A stretch of 64,000 nucleotides of DNA. Origin: Marinobacter azerbaijanicus. GTDB taxonomy: Bacteria; Pseudomonadota; Gammaproteobacteria; Pseudomonadales; Oleiphilaceae. The notes below the pieces were generated by a model. It saw only the letters and a program-made list of their open reading frames with translations, was not told the DNA's origin and did no database searches. Location of the stretch: positions 434,001 to 498,000 of the forward strand of contig NZ_JASSVS010000001.1 of the NCBI RefSeq assembly GCF_030250645.1. The letters are read 5' to 3'. The translations under genes and the position numbers were made by a program. Every line of letters begins with the position of its first letter. The first letter of the stretch is position 1. Below, one piece after another: positions 57,690 through 64,000 of the stretch.

Positions 57690-60107
57690 TTAATGTGTAT
57701 TTATGCGCTCTGCCGCCTCACCTTCATCATCCCGGGGGCTGCCTGCAGCCTTTTCCGTAGACGCATCTTCAGTGCGTGGTTCCGGCGGATAGGCCAGTGC
57801 AATGTCCAGAACTTCATCGATCCACTTCACCGGACGGATCTCCAGAGATTCCTTGATATTATCCGGTATCTCCTTGAGATCACGGACATTTTCATCAGGA
57901 ATGATCACTGTCTTGATGCCCCCACGGTGGGCTGCCAGGAGCTTTTCCTTGAGCCCTCCGATGGCGAGCACCCGTCCACGCAGGGTGATCTCACCGGTCA
58001 TTGCCACGTCGGCCCGAACCGGAATCTGGGTCAATGAAGAAACCAGTGCTGTGCACATGCCAATACCGGCGCTGGGGCCATCTTTTGGTGTGGCGCCCTC
58101 GGGAACGTGCACGTGAAGATCATGCTTTTCGTGAAAATCATCACTGATGCCAAGCCCAAGAGCCCGGCTTCTGACCACTGTCAGTGCAGCCTGAATAGAT
58201 TCCTGCATGACATCACCGAGGGAGCCAGTCTTGATGACCCTGCCCTTACCCTTGGTCAATGCACACTCCAGGGTGAGCAACTCGCCGCCGACCTGGGTCC
58301 ATGCCAGCCCGGTTACCTGCCCGACCTGGTTTTTCTCTTCAGCCAGGCCATACTTGAACTTCTTGACGCCCGAGTAGTCCTCGAGCATCTCCGGTGTCAG
58401 GGTCACAGAGGCCTTGTCACCGCTTTCAACGTGATCACGCACCACCTTGCGGCAAAGCTTGGCGATCTCCCGCTCCAGGCTACGTACGCCGGCCTCACGG
58501 GTGTAGTAGCGGATCAGGTCGCGGATCGTTTCTTCCGGCACATCAAGTTCGTTCTTGCGCAGGCCGTTGGCCTTGATCTGTTTGGGCAACAGATACTTGA
58601 GCGCAATGTTGACCTTCTCGTCCTCGGTATAGCCCGGAATACGGATGATTTCCATACGGTCCAGCAGGGCCGGCGGGATGTCCATGGAGTTGGACGTGCA
58701 CACAAACATTACGTCCGAGAGATCGTAATCCACTTCCAGGTAATGGTCGTTGAAGGTGTGGTTCTGTTCCGGATCCAACACCTCAAGAAGCGCCGATGCC
58801 GGGTCACCACGGTGGTCCATTCCCATCTTGTCGATTTCATCAAACAGGAACAGCGGGTTTTTCACGCCCACCTTGGACAGCTTCTGCAACAGCTTACCCG
58901 GCAGCGCGCCAATGTAGGTCTTGCGGTGACCACGAATCTCGGCCTCATCACGCACCCCACCCAAAGCCATACGGGTGTACTTGCGGTTTGTCGCCCGTGC
59001 AATGGACTGCCCCAGTGACGTTTTACCAACGCCCGGAGGGCCTACCAGACAGAGTACAGGGCCTTTTACCTTTTTCACCCGGCTCTGGACTGCCAGATAC
59101 TCCAGGATACGCTTCTTGACTTCATCCAGTCCGTAATGGTCTTCGTCCAGAATCTGCCGGGCCTTTTCAATATCATGGCGAACGCGGCTGCGTTTCTTCC
59201 AGGGAATGGCGAGCATCCAGTCAATATAGCCCCTCACGACGGTTGCTTCCGCCGACATGGGAGACATCATTTTGAGCTTGTTGAGCTCGGCTTCTGTCTT
59301 CTTGCGGGCCTCTTCCGGCAGGCCTGCTTCTTCAAGCTTCTGCTCAAGCTCTTCGAAGTCGTTATTGCCTTCGCCAAGGTTACCCATTTCCTTCTGGATC
59401 GCTTTCATCTGCTCGTTGAGGTAATACTCACGCTGGCTACGCTCCATCTGTTTCTTGACGCGGCCGCGGATACGCTTCTCAACCTCGATCAGGTCAATCT
59501 CACCATCCAGTTTGCCCAGCAGCAGATCCACACGCTGGCGGATTTCCAGCGCTTCCAACAGTTCCTGCTTTTCAGGAATCTTCAGTTCCAGGTGCGCGGC
59601 CATGGTATCCGCCAGGCGCTCAAGCTCGTTGATGCCGGTCAGCGCATTGGACACTTCCGACGGTACCTTTCTGGAAAGTTTGACGTACTTTTCAAACTCG
59701 TCCATCAGGGTTTTGACCAGCACCTCTTCTTCCCGTGCCGGCAGTGAGTCCTCGTCCATCAGCATGGCCTTGCCGGCCAGGTACTCACCGTCACTTATAT
59801 CGGTGATAGTCGCACGGGCGTTGCCTTCAACGAGAACCTTGACAGTGCCGTCGGGCAGCCGAAGCATTTGCAGTACGGTCGCCACTGTGCCCATGGCAAA
59901 CACGTCATCCGGGCCGGGCTCGTCGGTTGAAGCGTCCCTCTGGGCAACCAGCAGGATTTCCTTACTGCCCTCCATGGCCGCTTCCAGCGCCTGTATGGAC
60001 TTTTCGCGGCCCACGAACAGCGGCACCACCATGTGCGGGAACACCACCACATCTCTCAGTGGCAACAGCGGGTATTCTTGCACAGATTCTTCAGGTATCA
60101 GGGTCAT
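57690..60107 (-). CDS. lon: ATP-dependent protease Lon
   Basis: 805 residues (E. coli 784). N-terminal substrate domain ([20 protein letters not shown]), AAA+ module with GPPGVGKTS and [11 protein letters not shown], and the protease domain with Ser679 (PKDGPSAG) and Lys722 ([10 protein letters not shown]), the same numbers as in E. coli. The C-terminus has an extra acidic tail of about 20 residues. Degrades misfolded and regulatory proteins in the cytoplasm. Upstream lies a possible heat-shock promoter (60150-60174). Confidence 0.97.
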   Translation of the reverse strand: MTLIPEESVQEYPLLPLRDVVVFPHMVVPLFVGREKSIQALEAAMEGSKEILLVAQRDASTDEPGPDDVFAMGTVATVLQMLRLPDGTVKVLVEGNARATITDISDGEYLAGKAMLMDEDSLPAREEEVLVKTLMDEFEKYVKLSRKVPSEVSNALTGINELERLADTMAAHLELKIPEKQELLEALEIRQRVDLLLGKLDGEIDLIEVEKRIRGRVKKQMERSQREYYLNEQMKAIQKEMGNLGEGNNDFEELEQKLEEAGLPEEARKKTEAELNKLKMMSPMSAEATVVRGYIDWMLAIPWKKRSRVRHDIEKARQILDEDHYGLDEVKKRILEYLAVQSRVKKVKGPVLCLVGPPGVGKTSLGQSIARATNRKYTRMALGGVRDEAEIRGHRKTYIGALPGKLLQKLSKVGVKNPLFLFDEIDKMGMDHRGDPASALLEVLDPEQNHTFNDHYLEVDYDLSDVMFVCTSNSMDIPPALLDRMEIIRIPGYTEDEKVNIALKYLLPKQIKANGLRKNELDVPEETIRDLIRYYTREAGVRSLEREIAKLCRKVVRDHVESGDKASVTLTPEMLEDYSGVKKFKYGLAEEKNQVGQVTGLAWTQVGGELLTLECALTKGKGRVIKTGSLGDVMQESIQAALTVVRSRALGLGISDDFHEKHDLHVHVPEGATPKDGPSAGIGMCTALVSSLTQIPVRADVAMTGEITLRGRVLAIGGLKEKLLAAHRGGIKTVIIPDENVRDLKEIPDNIKESLEIRPVKWIDEVLDIALAYPPEPRTEDASTEKAAGSPRDDEGEAAERINTH

Positions 60108-60149
60108 AGAAAATCCTCTGATGATATTTGTTTCAGCATATCACCCTTC

Positions 60150-60174
60150 ATTGGGGCGACAGCAAAAATTGCAA
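60150..60174 (-). promoter_or_regulatory. Possible sigma-32 promoter of lon
   Basis: On the minus strand CCCCAAT (60156-60150) resembles the sigma-32 -10 element and TTGCAA (60174-60169) a poor -35, 12 bases apart, slightly short. lon is a heat-shock gene in E. coli. Weak on sequence alone. Confidence 0.3.
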
Positions 60175-60221
60175 TCTTTTTACAGCTCAGGTGTCGGAAC
60201 ATCGCGTCATTCACAGGCATA

Positions 60222-60247
60222 AAAAAAGGGCGTCGCCGCCCTTTTTT
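60222..60247 (-). terminator. Rho-independent terminator after clpX
   Basis: GGGCG (60228-60232) with CGCCC (60237-60241) extended by A6 against T6 on either side, so it can serve both strands; 22 bases after the clpX stop. Confidence 0.75.
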
Positions 60248-60268
60248 AAACGCTGACATTCCGGACTC

Positions 60269-61552
60269 TCAGTCCTCAGGAACCGCTTTGGCGTGGTCAC
60301 TGCTGTCATAGATCTTGAAAGGCTCGGACTGGCCATTGATTACGCTTTCATCAATGACAACCTTGGAGACATCATGCTCAGACGGAATCTGGTACATGGT
60401 ATCCAACAGGGTTGCCTCCATAATGGAACGCAGCCCCCGGGCACCTGTTTTACGGATCATGGCCTTGCGGGCAACAGCACGAAGCGCGTCTTCACGGAAA
60501 TCCAGCTCAACACCTTCCATATCAAACAGCTTCTGATACTGTTTTGTGAGTGCGTTTTTGGGCTCTGTGAGAATTTGGACAAGCGCATCCTCGTCCAGTT
60601 CCGTCAGCGTCGCTACAACCGGCAGGCGGCCGACGAATTCGGGAATCAGTCCGTACTTGACCAGATCTTCCGTTTCCACGTCCTTGATGATGTCACCGGT
60701 ATTCTTGATGTCTTCCGGGCTCTTTACCGTCGCCGAAAACCCGATGCTGCTGCGATCAGAACGCTCCTGGATCACCTTGTCCAGGCCTGCAAAAGCGCCG
60801 CCACATATGAACAGCATATTACCGGTATCCACCTGCAGGAACTCCTGCTGCGGATGCTTACGGCCTCCCTGTGGCGGAACCGACGCTACCGTGCCTTCAA
60901 TCAGCTTGAGCAGAGCCTGCTGGACACCCTCGCCGGATACGTCCCGGGTAATGGAGGGGTTGTCCGACTTGCGTGAGATCTTGTCGATCTCATCAATGTA
61001 GACAATGCCGCGCTGGGCCTTATCGACATCATAATCACACTTCTGCAACAGCTTCTGGATAATGTTCTCAACGTCTTCACCAACGTAGCCCGCTTCAGTC
61101 AGCGTAGTGGCATCGGCAATAGTGAAGGGGACATTGAGCATGCGCGCCAGTGTCTCCGCAAGCAGCGTCTTACCGCTACCAGTGGGACCGATCAGCAGAA
61201 TATTACTCTTGCCAAGCTCCACTTCAGCCTTGCCCTCGCCATAGCGCAGACGCTTGTAGTGGTTATAAACCGCTACTGACAGCACGACCTTGGCCCGATC
61301 CTGACCAATTACGTATTCATTGAGCGTAGCGCGGATTTCGGCGGGTGTCGGAAGACGATCACTGGCTTCTTCCTGGGCATTCTCCTGGATTTCCTCCCGG
61401 ATAATATCGTTGCACAGGTCGACGCACTCGTCGCAGATGAACACCGAGGGCCCTGCAATGAGCTTACGGACTTCATGCTGGCTCTTTCCACAAAACGAGC
61501 AGTACAGCAACTTGCCGTTATCGTCGCCTCTGCCGTTTCTTTCATCTGCCAT
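60269..61552 (-). CDS. clpX: ClpX, unfoldase subunit of ClpXP
   Basis: 427 residues (E. coli 424). Zinc-binding domain with two CxxC pairs ([18 protein letters not shown]), Walker [16 protein letters not shown], Walker [11 protein letters not shown], the pore loop GYVGEDVE, the IGF loop IGFSATV for ClpP docking, and sensor 2 [10 protein letters not shown]. Unfolds tagged proteins and feeds them to ClpP. 77 bases after clpP on the same strand. Confidence 0.97.
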   Translation of the reverse strand: MADERNGRGDDNGKLLYCSFCGKSQHEVRKLIAGPSVFICDECVDLCNDIIREEIQENAQEEASDRLPTPAEIRATLNEYVIGQDRAKVVLSVAVYNHYKRLRYGEGKAEVELGKSNILLIGPTGSGKTLLAETLARMLNVPFTIADATTLTEAGYVGEDVENIIQKLLQKCDYDVDKAQRGIVYIDEIDKISRKSDNPSITRDVSGEGVQQALLKLIEGTVASVPPQGGRKHPQQEFLQVDTGNMLFICGGAFAGLDKVIQERSDRSSIGFSATVKSPEDIKNTGDIIKDVETEDLVKYGLIPEFVGRLPVVATLTELDEDALVQILTEPKNALTKQYQKLFDMEGVELDFREDALRAVARKAMIRKTGARGLRSIMEATLLDTMYQIPSEHDVSKVVIDESVINGQSEPFKIYDSSDHAKAVPED

Positions 61553-61629
61553 TGAAATACCTCTGAGCTTGGTTTACCGACGTATTCACCTAAATACGCC
61601 GGCAGGGAATGTTGCGATTACCTTCAGTA

Positions 61630-62265
61630 TTATTTATTCGGTACACGCTTATCAAGTATAGAATCAATCAGGCCATAGTCCTTCGCCTGCTGGGGATCCA
61701 TAAAGTTGTCACGGTCCGTGTCCTTGGCGATCGTCTCCAGCTTCTGCCCGGTGTGGTGGGCGAGAATGGAATTCAGTGTGTGACGGATCTTCAGTATCTC
61801 ACGTGTGTGGATTTCGATATCCGTCGCCTGACCCTGATAACCGCCCAGCGGCTGGTGGATCATGACCCGTGAATTCGGCAGGCAGGCACGCTTGCCCTCC
61901 GCACCACCAGCCAGCAGAAAGGCACCCATGCTGGCCGCCTGGCCTACACAGAGAGTCGCCACGTCCGGCTTGATGAACTGCATGGTGTCATAGATGGACA
62001 TACCAGCAGTAACAGAACCACCCGGGCTGTTGATATACAGGTGGATGTCCTTGTCCGGGTTCTCGGATTCAAGGAACAGCAACTGGGCCACAATCAGGTT
62101 GGCCATGTGATCTTCAACCGGCCCCACCAGAAATATGACCCGTTCCTTGAGCAGACGGGAAAAGATATCAAACGAACGCTCACCTCGTGCGGTCTGCTCG
62201 ATAACGATTGGCACCAGGCCGGAATTGGTAACCATTGCGGGACCATCGATTGGTTTCTGCGTCAT
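61630..62265 (-). CDS. clpP: ClpP, proteolytic subunit
   Basis: 211 residues from ATG 62265; a GTG at 62313 would add 16 residues and cannot be excluded, since AAGGAG lies 12 bases before 62265. Catalytic Ser112 ([14 protein letters not shown]) and His137 (VMIHQPLGG), then DTDRDNFM with the Asp. Forms the barrel protease with ClpX. Order tig-clpP-clpX-lon as in E. coli. Confidence 0.96.
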   Translation of the reverse strand: MTQKPIDGPAMVTNSGLVPIVIEQTARGERSFDIFSRLLKERVIFLVGPVEDHMANLIVAQLLFLESENPDKDIHLYINSPGGSVTAGMSIYDTMQFIKPDVATLCVGQAASMGAFLLAGGAEGKRACLPNSRVMIHQPLGGYQGQATDIEIHTREILKIRHTLNSILAHHTGQKLETIAKDTDRDNFMDPQQAKDYGLIDSILDKRVPNK

Positions 62266-62374
62266 GATGCGCGTGAACTCCTTCTGGACAATGGAGTGGC
62301 GTTCGTCCGCCACAGCGTTATAAATCGGCTACGTCTCATATTACCCGTTACTCTGCCAGCACCGCGCCAAGATG

Positions 62375-62401
62375 AAAACAGCCGGACGTGCCGGCTGTTT
62401 T
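62375..62401 (-). terminator. Terminator between tig and clpP
   Basis: AAAACAGCCGG (62375-62385) pairs with CCGGCTGTTTT (62391-62401), 11 bp, ending in four T on the minus strand, 45 bases after the tig stop. Confidence 0.8.
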
Positions 62402-62445
62402 CCCACTCAGGCGTGCCGGGGCCACTTTACACGCCCCTGCAGCCT

Positions 62446-63750
62446 TTAACGCTGCTGCTGACCGGCCTGAATAGCCTCTTCGTACTTGACCTTCTTTTCC
62501 TTGACCGTGGCCTGATCCAGAATCAGATCAACAACTGCATCTTCCAGCACAGACGACTCGATCTGCTGCTTCTGCTCCGGGCTGCTATTGAAGTGCGCCA
62601 CAACCTCCTCTGGCTGTTCATACGTTGACGCGATTTCCTGGATCTTTTCATCCACTTTAGCAGGGTCTGCCTTCAGATCATTCTGTTTGACCACTTCCTG
62701 GAACAGCAGGCCGGTTTTGACACGACGACGCGCCTGCTCTTCAAAGATTTCCTTCGGCAACTGCTGCGGATCAATCTGGCCGCCAAAGCGCTGCACAGCG
62801 TCCTGACGCAGGCGATCGATTTCCTGGTCCACCAGGGCTGCAGGAACTTCCAGCTCAGTGCTCTCAAGCAGCCCTTCAACAACGTCGTTCTTGACCTTGT
62901 TAGAGACAGCCTGCTTGAGTTCACGTTCCATGTTCTTTTGCACTTCCTCGCGGAACGTCGCTTCGTCTTCCGCGTCAATGCCGAATTTCTTGAAGAATTC
63001 GGTATCCAGCTCAGGCAACTGCGGCTCCTGAACGTCGTGGATCTTGATCTCGAATTTTGCCGGTTTGCCCGCCAGATCTTCGTTCTGGTAGTCCTCAGGG
63101 AAGGTCACCTCAATCTCGAACTCTTCACCAGCCTTGCCGCCAACGATGGCTTTCTCGAAGCCGGGAATCATCTGGCCTGACCCCAAGGTCAGCTTGTGGT
63201 TCTCGGCGGAGCCACCTTCAAATTCCTCGCCGTCGACGAAGCCTTTGAAATCAATCAGCACAACATCCTTGTTCTTGGACTTTCGCTTGACAGACTTCAT
63301 GGTGGCCTGCTGGCGACGCAGGTTGTCGATCATGGTGTCGACATCTTTCTCGGTAATCTCGGCCTTCGGCTTTTCAACAGAGATCTTGCTGAAATCACCG
63401 AGCTCCACTTCCGGCAACACTTCGAAGATAGCCACGAATTCCAGGTCTTTGCCCTCTTCCATGGTCTTTGGCTCAAATTTCGGCCAGCCCGCCGGGTTGA
63501 TGTCGTGCTCCTGAAGCGCCTTGATGTAGTTGTCGCGCATAACCTCGCCGACAATCTCCTGGCGGACACTGTCACCAAAACGACGCTTCACCACACTCAT
63601 GGGCACCTTGCCCGGACGAAAACCGTTCATCTTCACTGTGCGTGCGGTTTCCTGCAGGCGCTTCTGGACCGCCTGGTCGATTTCCTGGGCGGGCACACCA
63701 ATCGTCATCCGACGTTCGATGTTGGAGGTCGTTTCAACAGACACTTGCAT
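62446..63750 (-). CDS. tig: Trigger factor
   Basis: 434 residues (E. coli 432). Ribosome-binding domain with GFRPGKVPMSVVKRRFG (the GFRxGKxP signature) near residue 45, FKBP-type domain from about 150 (DVVLIDFKGFVDGEEFEGG, LGSGQMIPGFEKAIVGGKAGE) and a helical C-terminal chaperone region. Binds the ribosome exit and shields nascent chains. GAGGATCTTCC precedes the ATG. The 213 bases upstream, to the tRNA, hold its promoter; nothing else was read there. Confidence 0.97.
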   Translation of the reverse strand: MQVSVETTSNIERRMTIGVPAQEIDQAVQKRLQETARTVKMNGFRPGKVPMSVVKRRFGDSVRQEIVGEVMRDNYIKALQEHDINPAGWPKFEPKTMEEGKDLEFVAIFEVLPEVELGDFSKISVEKPKAEITEKDVDTMIDNLRRQQATMKSVKRKSKNKDVVLIDFKGFVDGEEFEGGSAENHKLTLGSGQMIPGFEKAIVGGKAGEEFEIEVTFPEDYQNEDLAGKPAKFEIKIHDVQEPQLPELDTEFFKKFGIDAEDEATFREEVQKNMERELKQAVSNKVKNDVVEGLLESTELEVPAALVDQEIDRLRQDAVQRFGGQIDPQQLPKEIFEEQARRRVKTGLLFQEVVKQNDLKADPAKVDEKIQEIASTYEQPEEVVAHFNSSPEQKQQIESSVLEDAVVDLILDQATVKEKKVKYEEAIQAGQQQR

Positions 63751-63963
63751 GGAAGATCCTCAAATTACAGGTTCGGTATGTGAATGAAAATAAAACCAAA
63801 AATCCGATTCAGGGTGAACTCCCGGAAAAGGACGCAAATTTAAAAGCGGGTAGTTTATCATGGTTTGCCATGCCGAGAGAATCACCCGGTGCAGGCTCTT
63901 TTTCCGGAACAGGATCGCAGAAAGAATCAGGAGAGGAAATCAGAGAACACAAAAAACGGGAAA

Positions 63964-64000
63964 TGGTGCGAGAGGAGAGACTCGAACTCTCACGGGTTGC
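63964..64000 (-). tRNA. tRNA, 3' part, probably tRNA-Leu (cut by window edge)
   Basis: The minus strand ends in an encoded CCA (63966-63964) preceded by an acceptor strand CTCTCGC plus A, and a T-arm with stem GAGAG, loop TTCGAGT, stem CTCTC. The preceding CAACCCGT fits the end of a long variable arm as in tRNA-Leu. The anticodon is outside the window, so the amino acid is an inference from likeness to pseudomonad tRNA-Leu, which also lies near tig. Confidence 0.75.

Overview
The window reads as chromosome of a marine, heterotrophic gammaproteobacterium, most likely Marinobacter or a close relative. The grounds are gene content and order (tig-clpP-clpX-lon-hupB-ppiD next to a central-carbon block), a GC-rich base composition with AT-rich control regions, and my memory of Marinobacter proteins; I could not run a search. 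No phage, insertion sequence, CRISPR array or plasmid gene was seen. Almost every gene is intact; only the two ends are cut (an SLC13 transporter at the left, a tRNA, probably tRNA-Leu, at the right).

Layout. (1) 1-4300: anion transporter, DksA/TraR-like zinc-finger protein, a CBS-PAS-GGDEF signalling protein and a sodium:solute symporter. (2) 4380-14545: a maltose/maltodextrin locus: cytoplasmic alpha-glucosidase and malK on +, malE-malF-malG on -, a MalS-like lipoprotein amylase plus an aldo-keto reductase divergent from malE. Its outer-membrane part lies apart, at 49847-55084 (lamB, a pullulanase lipoprotein, a small starch-binding-like lipoprotein). Four of these promoters share a G-rich motif that fits the MalT box, three of them with a GGCGTAG-type repeat 23 bp apart; no malT gene is in the window. 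(3) 14711-21919: an orphan solute-binding protein, a gapN-tpiA-eno operon and a chemoreceptor. (4) 22158-38123: glycerol uptake and use: an ABC importer (glpS, glpT, glpP, glpQ, a small membrane protein and glpV), a sigma-54 activator, glpK, glpR, glpD, a porin, and a second glpV-like binding protein. (5) 39667-49568: the full Entner-Doudoroff set with its regulator (glk, edd, gap, pykA, eda, pgl, zwf, hexR). (6) 55154-64000: protein quality control (ppiD, hupB, lon, clpX, clpP, tig) and the tRNA.

How the parts work together. Starch and pullulan would be cut at the cell surface, dextrins enter through LamB and MalEFGK, and glucose is released by the alpha-glucosidase, phosphorylated by Glk and passed through Zwf-Pgl-Edd-Eda. 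Glycerol enters through the ABC system and is turned by GlpK and GlpD into DHAP. Four sites resembling the GlpR operator sit upstream of glpS, glpV, the second glpV and eno. The last one suggests that tpiA-gapN-eno is a glycerol-induced branch taking DHAP towards PEP.

The most unusual structures are three long perfect or near-perfect palindromes in the two convergent intergenic gaps (7540-7642, 45193-45300, 45477-45574). Their loops are conserved (49 of 52 bases between two of them) while their arms are unrelated between copies but self-complementary within each copy.
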